Of a DNA stretch of 64,000 nt, positions 35,825-48,291 are shown one piece after another. The notes under the pieces were generated by a model. It was not told the DNA's origin. It was given only the letters and a program-made list of their open reading frames with translations, and did no database searches. The DNA comes from Dipteronia dyeriana (Eukaryota > Streptophyta > Magnoliopsida > Sapindales > Sapindaceae). The stretch spans positions 15,877,096 through 15,941,095 of the forward strand of contig CM065298.1 of NCBI GenBank assembly GCA_032871835.1, given 5' to 3'. Every line of letters starts with the position of its first letter. Position 1 is the first letter of the stretch. The translations under genes were made by a program, and so were the position numbers.

Positions 35825-37016
35825 CGTTGTTAGAATGCTCAGAAACTGTGTCAATATTTTTTTTTACCTTTGGATTGTGAATCTATTCTTTCTATCCTTT
35901 TGAGCTTCAATGATAGGCCTGACTGTCTTTCGTGGCACTTTGATAAAAATGGGCACTATGCCGTGAAGAGTGGTTATAAAGTGGCTCTGTAAAATAAATT
36001 GAGGGATTTTAGTTCTACCTCTTCTGTAGGTTTCAGGTGGTAGCAATTTATGTGGAATTTGAATGTTCCCTCTAAAGTGAGTGTTTTTCGTTTGAGAGTG
36101 TGTCATGATGCAATCCCTTCTCTTTCTAACCTTGTTAAAAGGAAATTAGAAGTGTCTCACTGTTGTGCTCGTTGTGGCATTGGCATAGAGACAACATGCC
36201 ATGCTCTTTTTTGGTTTAAAGAGGTGGTTGCCATCTGGGTTCACACTACGTTTTGGGAGAGGTTGAGACCTCTTAAGGGGCTGAATTGTTTTGATACTTT
36301 GCTCAAGTTGGGTGATCTTTTTAGCAGAGAGGACCTGGCTTCTATTTCTATGATTTTATGGGGAATTTGGTCTGATCGAAATAATCTAGTACATTATAAG
36401 AAGTGCAGGTTGCCTGTAGAAATTATGGATTAGGTTTATGGGATCCTTTGTGAATTCCAGGCTTCACAAAAAGCTGTGCCCTCCTCTCCGCCACTTGATG
36501 TGCAGTCCTTGTTGGATGTCTGGTCTCCCCCTCTTCCTGGTACTTTAAAACTCAATACAGATGCTTTTGTGTGTTCCTGATTTGGATTTCTTTAGTATTG
36601 GGGCAGCGATTAGAGACTATTCTGGGTGTATTTTAGCTCCACTTTCAAAGCCTTTTATAGGTACCTTTTCAATAGAATCTGTTGAAATGTTAGCTTTGAG
36701 GGAAGGTTTGGTTTTGGCAAAACAGCTGGGATTTAAAGTTTCTTGGGTAGAGGTTGATGCAGCTAATGTTGCTGCTGGTGTAAATTTGTTTAAGCCTTTG
36801 GGTGGGATTGCTGGTTTTGTCTTCCATGACGTTCAAACTTTGTGTAAGGAAGCTGGGATTTCGAAATGCCATGTTATTTCTCGAAAAGGGAATGGTTTGG
36901 CCCATAATCTCGCTTCCTTGGCCGTATCCTCTCGGAGAGAGCAATTGTGGCAAGTGAATTGCCTTGTTTCTTTGCTTTGATCTTTTGTTTGTATTGTTTG
37001 TTAAAAAAAAAAAAAA
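35825..37016 (+). pseudogene. 3' end of an L1-type LINE (zinc-binding and RNase H domains)
   Basis: A 5'-truncated plant LINE. The reverse-transcriptase zinc-binding domain (zf-RVT type) spans about 35925-36430 with DKNGHYAVKSGY, VPSKVSVFRLRVCHDAIPS and C-x2-C-x7-C-H (CCARCG, then TTCHALFW). A plant LINE RNase H domain follows at about 36540-36940 (AAIRDYSGCILAPLSKPF, SVEMLALREGL, NGLAHNLASLA). A 14-base A tail is at 37003-37016. Stops at 35988 and 36432 and a frame break near 36560 make it dead. It sits inside the second thionin-like locus and is absent from the first. Confidence 0.9.
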
Positions 37017-37560
37017 CACAACCAGGGAAACAGGGGGACAAAAAAACAAGGATTTTTGTTTTTTTTAATGGTTTGGGGAATGTAAGTGGGATTGACTTTT
37101 GGTCATTTCCGAAAAAGACCTTCATAACCCATTTTTAAAGAACTAAAAACAAATTAGACAACTAAAAACAAATTCTTTAAGAGTTTTAAAAGAAAGAACA
37201 TTTTTTTATAAAAAAAAAAGTTGTAAAAGAAACAAAATTATGGGTCAACAAAAAGCATTATCTTACTAAAAGTAAAAGAACTTTTAAAAAAAATGTGGAT
37301 ATTATGTTATTAGCAGGTGTTCAAAACATATAATCCTAATTAACGTATACAAATCCAAAAGGAGAGGATTGAATCAAAATAATTCTTTTTAAGTTCTATT
37401 TCTATTAGAGGGCAGTATCAATTTCCAGTAACACACTAAATGAGTTATACCATAAATTCGGCATGGAAGTAGGCCAACATTTCTAGTGACAAATAGAAGG
37501 ATTACAAGTCCATATCCAAATACTGATTACTTCTGGGATAGGAAAATCTGACAACTTTCT
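37017..37560. other. Non-coding, AT-rich; no gene seen
   Basis: Part of the insertion that separates the two halves of the copy-2 thionin-like locus. Homology with copy 1 resumes at about 37566 (TTTGTCCATTAGTGAATAG). No ends were recognised. Confidence 0.4.
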
Positions 37561-37683
37561 CAACTTTGTCCATTAGTGAATAGTGAAGTTATCATTGATT
37601 AGAATTTGTCATATAGTAACCCGTGACCCTTTGAATAGCATCACTGCTGGCTACTATTCACCGGTCGAAGCTATGGAATCTAA

Positions 37684-38407
37684 GGCTCAGTTTGATATTG
37701 TTGTGCTGTGTGAAGAAGTGTTTTTAGAATTGCTGTTGGGGGAATTGCTGTTGGAATTGCTGTGGGAAGAATCAGCTGAGTGTTTGGTAAACTGATTTTC
37801 AAAAATGCTATGAGAACTAAAAACAATTTCAATGTATTCGGTAAACTGATATAAAAAGTGTTGTGAGTGTGTAAAATTACTAAAAGAATAAAGACATCTA
37901 AATGGTAATAATTTGATATACTTTACATTTTTCTTGTTTATTTGTATTTAGTGTTAAGTGTTATATAATTACGGTATTTTATTGAATTAATTAGCCCTAT
38001 TTTTTATTCTACTTTATTTAATTAATTAGTGCTATTTATTTATTTATTTTATTATACTTTATTTTTTATTTCATTTTTATTTTACTTTATTGAATTAATT
38101 ATGGCAACATTTTTGTTTGTACAAAAATATAAGCCCATTTTTTTTTGTTAAATTTCGTTAAAGGTAAGGACAAAGTTGAAAAGTTAATAAAATTTCATTT
38201 AATATCACTGTAGCGCGTTTTCTAAAAGCAGAAGCCAAAATCCAAAATCCAAAAGTATGTATTTGTAGCTTCTCAAAAACTCAGTTGGGAGAAGTTAAAA
38301 GTGACAAAAAGCACTTCCCCACGATTTTACCAAACACCCTGTCTGTCTGAGGTCCAGAATCACTTTTGACCCCAAAAGCAGTTGGGGAAGCAATACCAAA
38401 CTGAGCC
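37684..38407. mobile_element. PIF/Harbinger-like MITE, family A, copy 2
   Basis: 724 bp. The ends are GGCTCAGTTTGATATTG and, on the minus strand, GGCTCAGTTTGGTATTG, with the 3-bp duplication TAA (37681-37683, 38408-38410). It is the reverse-complement relative of 11187-11904. The empty site TGGAATCTAACACAAG is preserved in the paralogous segment at 21560-21575. Confidence 0.92.
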
Positions 38408-38515
38408 TAACACAAGTTGAGTCGCATTATCTTTTCAATTCTAATCAGCTTTTATACAAATGGCATGTTTGTTTCTTAGTATTTGTACTGTATAAAGACT
38501 TTTAAAATGTATTAA

Positions 38516-39135
38516 GGTCCGGTTTGATATTATTGTAATCTTTGTAATAATCACCGTTAGTTGTGCTAAATGAATAATCAGTTGTGAATTTAATCAACAG
38601 ATGTTTGGTTAATTGTATTTTTTAAACTACTACATAGCTTAAAAGCAGTATACATATGCTTGATAATTTTATTGTAAAAGTGCTGAGATTAATTATAATG
38701 ATTAAAATGTACATAGTTTATGACCCTATTTCATTTTTTTTTTCATTAATTACATATATTAAATCAATATGTAAGAAGAATATTTAAATTGGAAAAAAAT
38801 TCCATACAAAAAATAAAAATATTTTAAAAAGATTTTATAAATCAAATCAATAGTTAAATATAATATTTAATTTTAAGATGAAATAAGGTATATAAATGAT
38901 TTTAATTTGATTTCATAAGGATATTAATGATATTTTAAAAGATGTATTAAATACTAAAATAGATTATTCCATAATCACTTAAAAAAATTAACCCATCATC
39001 TACTTCCCAAAATTACCGTCAAAACTTATCAGATTATTCAATTAATTACTTTTGAAAGTTTTATCAAATACTATTTTATATCAAAATTATAAAATAATAT
39101 GATTTTAACTTTTCAAAAGCAATACCAAACTTACC
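38516..39135. mobile_element. PIF/Harbinger-like MITE nested in the composite element
   Basis: 620 bp. The ends are GGTCCGGTTTGATATTATTG and, on the minus strand, GGTAAGTTTGGTATTGC, with the TAA duplication at 38513-38515 and 39136-39138. The ends resemble family A, but the interior differs. Confidence 0.82.
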
Positions 39136-39559
39136 TAAATCAATCCAACAATCCAACAATCCAACGTTTGGCAGCAACCTAGCACTAGTTAATACAAAGG
39201 TCTCCCCCTAATATATCTCCAGCTGCACTATATAATACAAAGGGTGGATGTGTGTTTAGCTTGTAGCAAGCTGCAACCCAACTTTTTCATTCAATTTATA
39301 TTTTGAGAATTCTTTTTCCCTAGATTTAGTTTATTTATACAGTTGAAAATTTGGTTTAAAAAATCGGTTACCCCTAAAAAAATATTTATTTTAATTTTAA
39401 TAATAATATTTATATTAATTTATTAATCATTATTTTAAAAAATATGTGTCAATAAAAATAAATATTTATTTTATTTATGTTAAAACTTATTTAAATGATC
39501 GATTTTTATTTTTATTAAATATTATTTAACATTGTTTTAAGTATTGTATAGATTTGGAA

Positions 39560-39650
39560 TTTATTTTGGAAGAGTGAGGAATGATTCGAACCCGTAACCT
39601 CATGGCGTAGATGTGAGGGGTAACTACCGGACTGACCACTCGTCTATTTA
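39560..39650 (-). mobile_element. tRNA-derived SINE head fragment
   Basis: On the minus strand, an A-box-like TGGTCAGTCCGG and, about 35 nt on, a near-perfect B box GGTTCGAATC within TTACGGGTTCGAATCATTCC. No acceptor stem can be formed, so this is not a tRNA gene but probably a SINE promoter remnant. Confidence 0.55.
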
Positions 39651-39720
39651 ATAAAATATTATACAGTACAATACCATTTATCAACATATATTGTATCGCA
39701 TTGAAGACAATAAAATATTA

Positions 39721-39721
<1 letters not shown>

Positions 39722-39767
<46 letters not shown>

Positions 39768-39768
39768 T
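39722..39768. repeat. (TTA)n microsatellite
   Basis: About 15 uninterrupted TTA units. Confidence 0.95.
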
Positions 39769-40420
39769 GTATTAGTATGTTTAAACTAATGTATTTGGAG
39801 TTGTAAGAATATTTTTAATACGATTACACAGTTGAAATGCATATAAAATTATATATGGTGTAAATTTAGAATTTTTTTTATTTTTTATGTTATGTTATGC
39901 TTTTCACCTGTTATTATTTTTCCACCATTTTTTGTCCAATATAAGAATATTTATTATATTTTCAATAAATTTTATCATGAAATATAATATTTATTTAATT
40001 CATACATATTAAAAATATTAAGAATTTCAAATCATTTTTATTCATTATTTAACTTTTTAATGTTAATATTATAATTTTTCATTTTTAAAAAATTCAAATT
40101 TGTTAATTTATAATCATTTATATTTATTAAATACAATACAGTACTATACAATAACTTATCAAACATTTGTATTATTTATAATACACTCTACTACAATATA
40201 TCACAAAACATATGATTGTACTAACAATAGTACAGTATAGTGCAATATACTTTAGTACAATCCAATCCATTACATCTTAATACAATCTTAATACAATGCA
40301 ATACATAATCAGCCCTTTAATGGGTATCTGATCTTAGAAAGATATATAAAAACTTGCAAACCCGATATTTGAATTCAAACTCAAACTTATTTAGTACAAA
40401 TATGGATGGAGGATGGTGAT

Positions 40421-41203
40421 TCAACTCTTGATGCATGTCCCTGAGCAGGAGTTCACACAGCCTTCCACTTTCTCCGTAGCTGACAAACAAAAACAACCAA
40501 AAATCAATGTACTAAAAGGTTTTGCAACGTTATAAATGATATTATAAACTAAGATCCTATACGCATCTTATAAAGTACACCTTTAATTTAAATAGTATAT
40601 ACAATTTAATCACCTCTAAGGCTCTAACCAAGTGATTTGAGATTCTCACACTAGTTCACCTTATAAACCTCATCTATCTCGAGGAAATTATTGCTACTAC
40701 ATTGAAGGTGAAAATCTAATATATCCATATGGAAGATGTAATTGTAGCATTTAATGTTACAAACTCTGACATTATAAGCATTAAAACGTAAAAAATTGCA
40801 ATTCAATATAGAGAGAGATGGAGCGAGAGAGAGACGTAGAGAGAGATAGAGAGAGAAAGATGTAGAGAGAGAGAGAGGTACCAGGGTCATGTTTGGTGCT
40901 GATGTGGGTGCACAAGGAGGTGGCACAACCCAGCTTGCAGAAGTTGTCAGTGTTCATGAGAGTGTGCATAGAGGGAGTACTGCTTTCATGCATAGAGGGA
41001 GTAGTGAGAATGCAATCTTTCAAGCACTGAGCTGCACAACCAAAAGTAGTATTTGAAGTCGTTAGCACACAACTAACGAAGCAAATACCATAACATTGCT
41101 TGAAAGCGGCGTTATCTGCTCTACACTCCCTAGCAAAAACCCCTATAACCCCTAAAACCATACACACCATCAAAAGGCACTCCACGGATCTTTTTTTCTC
41201 CAT
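40421..41203 (-). CDS. Thionin-like cysteine-rich secreted protein, copy 2
   Basis: Paralogue of 21769-22521. The exons are 41203-40882 and 40479-40421, 381 nt in total (126 residues). The donor is CCTG|GTACC and the acceptor GTCAG|CTACGG, which settles the acceptor used in both genes. Signal peptide (LLMVCMVLGVIGVFA), then the same cysteine spacing. Compared with copy 1 there is a 3-residue insert after the hydrophobic core and a duplicated Thr-Pro-Ser-Met-His phrase between the central cysteines (adding 8 residues), consistent with a short in-frame tandem duplication. Exon 2 has Gly in place of a Glu. The frame and splice sites are intact, so it may be expressed. The family is the plant thionin-like group; the function is inferred as secreted defence or signalling peptide. 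Confidence 0.85.
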
Positions 41204-41266
41204 TATCCTCTCTTCTTCCCTTTTCTACACAAAGCTATCTACCAAATGAGCTCCAACAATGTATTA

Positions 41267-41274
41267 TTATATAG
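41267..41274 (-). promoter_or_regulatory. TATA box of thionin-like copy 2
   Basis: CTATATAA on the minus strand, about 65 nt before the ATG, within the block conserved with copy 1. Confidence 0.65.
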
Positions 41275-41403
41275 CCCCACTTGAGGATAATGTTACAAGT
41301 AAAAATAATATTTCCCCAACTGTGAAATTTAATTTGGATTTGTAGTCTTTTGACTATAAGTAATGAATTAGACAACATAAGTATATTTTGTTCCATTAAA
41401 TGA

Positions 41404-41768
41404 TGGAATTTACACATTCACTCAGAGGCGGTTTTCATTTTTTTTTTGTTAAGAAAAATAAACCATATGTTAAAAAAAGAAAGAAGAAGAAGAACCCGGA
41501 AGAAAGAAGAAGATGAAGTCAATAATGTAAGTTGAAGAAGAAGAACCCAGAAGAAAGAAGCGTCGCTACTCTGAAAAGAGAGAACTAGAAAACAAATTAT
41601 TAGGGTTTCCATGATTACAAAAAAAAAAAAGTACCCCACCGGTTATACAATTATTGTTTGGGGTATACAATTTTTTTGTCCACCACAGGCCGTTTAACTC
41701 TCTAGTCACTAATTTCACTCCATGGCTACAAAAAATCCAACACTCTAGAGTTCAACCTTATAATTTAA
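41404..41768. other. Intergenic region, no gene seen
   Basis: An AAGAAGAAG-rich tract lies at 41478-41560. No coding region recognised; homology with thionin-like copy 1 ends near 41403. Confidence 0.4.
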
Positions 41769-42185
41769 AAGTATCTCCAATGCAAATGTGTATTTAGAGA
41801 AACTTTACTACCACATATGAAAAATAGTTAAAAAGTTAGAAAAACATTCTTCAATGTAAATATCTATGATGTGGCAAAAAGAAAGTTAGACAATATGAAG
41901 TTGAGTTTCTAATTCTAGAAACTCTCCTACAAATACTGATTAGGATTTCTAACTTTTCCTACAAATAATATTAGAGCTAATTTAATTGTAAAATAAAAGA
42001 GGAGGGAGAGTGAAATAATTGTTTTATTATGATCGGTTATAAAATGGATACACATTTGATTTTAAATAATTGCATTGGAGATGTGAATATATATTTCTAT
42101 AAGTATTTTTCAACAGTGGGTCCTTAATGAATAGAAATGTGGATGCAACACTATTTAGAAACTCAAAAATACATATTTTCATTAG
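41769..42185. mobile_element. MITE, family C, copy 2 (reverse, diverged)
   Basis: The left end GTATCTCCAATGCAAATGTG and the right-side ACTCAAAAATACATATTTTC match the right and left arms of 20241-20636 in reverse. The right border is degraded and no target duplication is certain. A further fragment (GCATCTCCAATGCATATGTG) is at about 42252-42271. Confidence 0.65.
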
Positions 42186-43080
42186 ATAATGAAAGATTAC
42201 CTTGTGAAAAAAAGAGATGTCACGTATGATAAATAGACGATCGGTTAAAAAATGCATCTCCAATGCATATGTGCATATTAACCTCACACTGATGTGATAA
42301 AAAAAAATAGACATTGTCAACTTGACTGTCTTTTTTCAGTCGGTCTATTGCACAACTATTTTTTAGGTTGATTCGGCAAGTATTTAAAATTAACATTAAT
42401 TTTTCATATATTTTTGGAAAGAAGATAAAAAAAAAGAAAAAAAAAGAAAAAATTTGGACACGTCATTAAAAATAAATGTGTTTCAAACATAAACATTAAC
42501 GATCAAATTTTGAATTGATTGTCTATCAAATCTATCTTTATGGCACATAGGAATTAAGTCTTTTGATATTATTGCAATATCGACAATTTTTGATATACAA
42601 TCCATTTTTGTATCGGAAATGTTCTAACATTCCAAGTTTTTTAAACATTTCTTTTTTTGTTATGTTTTTTTCTTTTTTGGATCTTTATATTAGTAATGTT
42701 AACTATGAATAATTTATTAAATATTATGGATAATTTTCTATTTTAGCATTTATTTTTTAAAAAACTAATTTATTTTTTAATTTTTTTAATCTTTTTCGAA
42801 TTGAGGCCACTTCGGCCTCGGCCTCGGCGCCTCGCCCCCAATTTCAAATTTTAAAACTACAAGTTTAGTAAGGTGAGTGGCACACATATCAATTTGTATC
42901 CTCGGCCAGTTACTTGAGAGCCTCATAAATGATAAATGTCAACCGTCAAAAGTTACTTTTTAAAATTATTTTTATTGCATGTTTTCGCATGGGAAAATTT
43001 TATTTGGTACTTATTCAGTTATTCTGATAGAACTGTTTGCGAATGCTCTTGTGTCCACATTCTTGCGATAGCTATTTTAG
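42186..43080. other. AT-rich intergenic region, no gene seen
   Basis: No coding region. A short GC-rich phrase with repeated GGCCTCG lies at 42812-42830. Confidence 0.4.
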
Positions 43081-43329
43081 ATGACTAATCCTTCGTTATA
43101 ATTTTGTTCGATTAATAGTAATATTTCTCACATAAATACACATTTTAAATATGTTTTTTAAGTATATTAATATATATTATTATATTTTTATTATATATAT
43201 TATTATAATTAAAGTCATGTTATTCGATAAAAATATTATGATATGTATTAATATATTAAAGATATATTCAAAGTTATAGCTTTATGAGAGAAAATTAAAT
43301 TTGGACTTAGTAGTGTCTTACGTGGTACT

Positions 43330-45380
43330 TACACTCTCAAAATGTCCGGTATCTGTTTTTGTAAAAGTTGTTTCTCCTTTTGTCAAAAGTTAAATCTTAG
43401 TTAGGTTTTGAGTAATTTGTTCGTTTCTAAAAAAAAAACCTACATTGAAATTAATCAAGTCAAAAAGATTAAAAGAAGTTCAACTCAACTACAACCGAAT
43501 TATTTAACAGGTTTTACATATTCACCCAAACCCAATAATTTCCAATCAAAACATGCTAATTTTTATGTATAATACTTCGATACTTACCCGTGAATATCTA
43601 ATATATTGACCCCACTAATGGGGTGTGTTGCCACATGGTCTTTTTTCTTATAATACAAGGAGATAAATATAAAAGTGAATGAAAAAAAGTGACATGGTAA
43701 CACGTGTTGCAAAAAATATGATTAACAATTTATTTTCAAATTTTAATTGCTTGTAAGTGTACGAATAAAAAAATAGTTTAGCTAGCGAAGAATAGATATT
43801 GTTCTCACATAGACCGAATGAATCATACAATTCTTACTAATTAAACTAAAACTAAGTCTTAAATTGAAAACTTTAATGAATGAGGATTAATTTTTGAATT
43901 ATTGGTTAAGAATAGAAAATTAAAGAAAATTAACAAAAGTTCACAACAAAGCAAAGTCGAAAATCAAATAGGCGAAACACTAGAGCATCCGATTTCACCA
44001 ACCAATCATATTCAATTCCTTTGACATGTTAATTCGAATTATGTCCCCTTATTGATGATCAATTTTCCCAAATATATTTAATGACCATGGCATCTGGTTA
44101 CACTAAAGGTATTCCTAATAATTAATCCTCTATGGCATCTAGATGAATTGAATTCATAAAAACCCATAAAGTTCCATGGAAATTGTTAAAAACTTCACAA
44201 ATCAAAACTCAAGTAGGACATCTACTCTTAATTGCATCAAGTTACTTAAAAATGGATGGTGATCAAACATCCAAATTCAAACACACATAAATTAAGTGCA
44301 ACAAAAGATATTCAATGAGGAAGAAAATTTGAAATTAATATTAACCAAATAAATTAAATAGTCATGGCTAGGCTACATCGTAACCTTAGCAAAAAAGAAT
44401 TAGTTCCTTATAGTAATGATGAGATAACATAGAAGAAAATAATGATAGAACCAGAAAAATCGATGGAATGTCACATTGTTATTTTTCAACTTGCCTCTGA
44501 TGTTGTCTATCTGATTTTTCTGTTGTAATTCCTCTTAAATAAGCATGAATTAGGTCTCCTTTTATTTCCCTAATCAACCTCCAATAAGGTTAAATCAATG
44601 TGACTCAAAATAGGATTTACAATCCTTTTAACTTTAGGAATCACAATCCTCTTAACTTTAGGATTCTTAATCCAATTTCAACTAATCGTAACATGGAAAG
44701 TTTAGGATAACTAAAAGTGAATTTTTTGCAAAACATAACAAATTCGTCCAAGACCTTCATTCCTGAATAAGCAGCATGTAGTGCTTTATTTCCAAAATCC
44801 TACGAAGAAATTCTAGGCTGACATTTGGATAGTAAAATGACCATAACTTCCTCTAGAAAACTCGAATCCGTGAACCTTAAAATTCTACGGAAAGCTAACT
44901 TTCGTACCTTTCCAACCATATAAGACTAGAAACCCAGTTCTGTCTAAAATGATACAGTTTAATAATTGAAGTTGACCTATCAGCAGATGTCGTTTCTTAG
45001 GGTTGATCGAAAATCTTCCAAATTATTTCCAATTATCTCCTAGGATTAGAATAGCTAAGAACTAAGAAAAGAAATGTAAAATGTAAGAGTTTATCTCAAA
45101 ACAAAACAATAAACTAAAGAATAGATATATAAAATATAGGTAAATATAATGTTATCAACACGCTATTGGTGGGGTCGGTAACCCTTCAATACCTAAGTAT
45201 CGTTCAATTTTTATTGAAATACAAAACCCACTAATTTTATGTCATTCGTGCATGTCATTGGTTTTGTCAAGACTTGTCACCCCTAAATAGCGTTGGATCC
45301 AAAATCATTAATAGCATTTATAAGCCCCATTCCATTATATAAATAAAAGCCCACATACGTACATATCCAAAAAAAAAAAA
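43330..45380 (+). repeat. Duplicate of the NUP50 upstream region, interrupted
   Basis: 43340-43420 matches 11140-11200 plus 11905-11940 (TTTTTGTAAAAGTTGTTTC, GAGTAATTTGTTC), without the MITE found there. 45245-45353 matches 12045-12158 (GTTTTGTCAAGACTTGTCAC, CACCCCTAAATAGCGTTGG, CATTTATAAGCCCCATTCC). A foreign non-coding segment lies between them. The TATA and site II elements (45335-45354) are retained. Confidence 0.82.
43740..45165. repeat. Non-coding LTR-like relic inserted in the duplicated promoter
   Basis: About 1.4 kb without coding potential, between the two matching parts of the duplicated upstream region. It starts near TTGCTTGTAAGTGTACG and ends near TGTTATCAACA, phrases typical of non-coding plant LTR elements. 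It could be a solo LTR. No target duplication was found by eye. Confidence 0.4.
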
Positions 45381-45902
45381 CATTATTAAAAAAAAGGTTA
45401 ATAGCACCGATACCTTTTGAACTTATAGCTTGGTAATAAAGTATCCCCTAAATTTTTTTTTCTTAGCATTAAACTCTTTAAACTTTCATTTATTGGTAAA
45501 AACTAACAAAAGTGAAATGGATGTAAAAAAAAATTACACTTACATACACTAAGTATATGAATAGTTGTATTAAAACTGAAAAAATATAATAATATCACAC
45601 AAACACTCTTTGATCTGTATGATTAATGTCTAAACAAATAAATAATAATAATAATAATTATTATTATTTTTAACTAAATAATAATAATAATAATAATAAT
45701 TTTTAAATAAATAATAATAATAATAAACATTAACAACAAAAACAACAACAACAACAATAATAATAATAATAATAAACGTCAAAAAATAATAATATAATAG
45801 GAAATTTGATGAAAGCTTCTAGAAACAGGTCTGGAATAAGGGTAAAAATAGAATTTAATAATGTGGAAAAAATAATTGTACTTTAAAAACAAAAATTAAA
45901 AA

Positions 45903-45937
<35 letters not shown>

Positions 45938-48243
45938 ATGCATTTAAATTAAATTTCATATCTCTTTCCCACTAATTAGATATTAATAATTATTATAAAA
46001 AAAATTAAATAATAATTAAATTTTAAAATAATAAAATGCTAATACAAATTAAAAAATAAATTAAACAGTTCATTTAATATAAACCCAGACATCACCCGAT
46101 CGTGTTCCTCACAACCGATCTCAATCTCAATCTCTCTCAAAATCTCTTTCACCATTCATCAAACCCAATCTCGATATGGAATTCATCATCACCAGTTCGT
46201 GTTCCTCCCTCTCTCTAAACCCAGACGATTCTCTCTCTCTAAATCCAGATGAGAAGATCGAACACTCTCTCTCCCGAATCACTCTCTATCTCTCTCACAA
46301 CAAACCGAATCTAATCTCTTCAACCGAATCGAACCCCAAATCGACGTTGTTGGTGGTTGTCGTTGTGTGGGTGTTAGTGAACAAAAAACTATTGGTGGGT
46401 GGTTGATTTCGATTAGGGTTCTAGATTGGGGGCGGTGGCTCGATTAGTTTGGGTGGTTGTGTGGTGGTGGGTGTGGTGGGTGTGGTGGCTGGGGGGTTTC
46501 TGAGTTGTGGGCGACTCAACAGTCATTCAATTTTGTGAATATAGTTTACAAGCCGTTTGGTGGTGGTGGTGATGATAATGATGATGGTGATTGTCGTTGA
46601 GTGATGATTTTTTTTCAATTTTAATTTAAACTTTAAAATTGATTGGGGAGGATTCTGGATTGATATGAATGTGGATGATGTCGTTGAATATGGATGGTTG
46701 ATGATGTTGGTGGAAAATGATGACCTGGGTTGGGAAATAGTTTATCTTCTGGTTTGTGTATTGGAATTCAATTTGTGTTTGTAAAAAATGAAGATTAATG
46801 ATATTTGTTTGTAAAGAAATGAAGATTAATGATAATGGGTTTGTGAAGAAATGAAGAAATCTGACTGAGTTTGTGTGGAAATGAAAATCGATGCGTTTGG
46901 GATTGTAAAGATGGATGATGTTCATTTTAATAAAAAAAATCGTTTAATTTGTATTATTATTATTATTATTTGTAATTGAGATCAATCAATCTATATAAAA
47001 AATAGAGTATTTTTTTAGAGCATTTGGTTTAAAAATCGTTTAATGTTGTGTTTGAACTCCACTTGTATTTTTTTAGAGTATTTTCTTTTTCTTTTTCTTT
47101 TCATTTTAGTTTTTATTTTTTTAATAATTAGTTTTTTAATTTAATATTAAGGTTTTTATAATATAACTTTCAATTTTTTTTTTTGGCATTCGTTAAACAG
47201 ATCAAAGAGTGTTTATGTGATATTGTTATATTTTTCTACTTTTAATACAATTATTCATATAATCAAGGTGTGTAAGTGTAATTTTATCTTTACATCCGTT
47301 TTCCTTGTACCAATAAATAAAAGTTCAAGAGATTTAATATCAAGAAAAAATAATTCATGAGGCTCTTTACTACCGTGCTATAAGTTTAGGGAGTGCTATT
47401 AGGGTGCGTTTGGCGCGGATACGGGACAAGACAATGTGAGACGGGACATGACAGGACAGGACAAGACAGTACATGACAGACTGTTCTATATTGTGTTTGG
47501 TAGGCCTAGGACAGAACTATTCACTGTACTGTTGTATGTTTGGTATGACTGGGACATGACGGGACAAGAGGTTCAAATGACCAGAGTGCCCTTCTTGTCC
47601 TATCCAATGTTTGTTACCACATAATAGTGATAAATATTTATATATATCATATTTGGTACAAGACATGTTAATATTTATTTTATTTTATTAAAAAAATATT
47701 TTTATATATCATATTTCATAAAAATAATAATATTGTAATTAAAAAATAGTTTAATTAATAATTTTTTGGAAGACATGTGATTTTTTTTTCAAATAATAAT
47801 AATAATATTATTATGGTCATTTCCTCATTTTTTGAATAATAATATCGATTAATAATATTATTTCCTCAATTTTTTTAAATAAAATTATTATTCAATAATT
47901 CTTATTGGGATGTTTCTATCAAAACAAAACATATTTTTCACAATGGTTCAAAAACATAACCTAATCCTCTTTATTTGATCATTGAATTTGCTCATAATTT
48001 CTTTTTCTTTTTCTTTTTCTTATTTAGCTTACTAAATAGAGAGTGAAGACTTGAATTTGAGGAAGAATAGCACTTTCAAGTATGACCTAACATCATCTTG
48101 AACTAATAAATCATTATTTTTCACATAATCAAAGTGGTTCATAGTTGTATAATGAAAGAATTACATCATTTACCACACAAAGACCTAAACCAAAAACAAA
48201 GTGTGCATTGTTTGAACCCACATTGATCCACAATGGCAAGAAA

Positions 48244-48248
<5 letters not shown>

Positions 48249-48290
<42 letters not shown>
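48249..48290. repeat. (AT)n microsatellite
   Basis: About 20 AT units inside the nested PIF-like element. Confidence 0.95.

Positions 48291-48291
<1 letters not shown>

Larger units (their letters stand above)
38462..40316. mobile_element. Composite TIR element carrying a nested MITE and a SINE
   Basis: The left end GGCATGTTTG-x6-GTATTTGTACTGTA and the right end (minus strand GGGCTGATTATGTATTGCA) are inverted and loosely alike. The right 200 bp repeats short TACAATA-type words, as does 9370-9510. Homology to copy 1 of the thionin-like locus breaks at ACAAATGG and resumes at AATGGGTATCTG, so AATGG may be a short target duplication. Superfamily is uncertain. Inside are a PIF-like MITE (38516-39135), a SINE-like piece (39560-39650) and a (TTA)n tract. 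Confidence 0.6.

Noticed and set aside
36690..37049. Minus-strand 119-codon frame
   Set aside because: Antisense to the LINE RNase H domain and its A tail.
39560..39650. tRNA gene
   Set aside because: A and B boxes are present, but no acceptor or anticodon stem can be drawn; it fits a SINE head.
46176..46406. 76-codon frame in Mutator-like copy 2
   Set aside because: CT-rich leader-like sequence with Ser/Leu bias and no recognisable domain; kept only as a note on the element.
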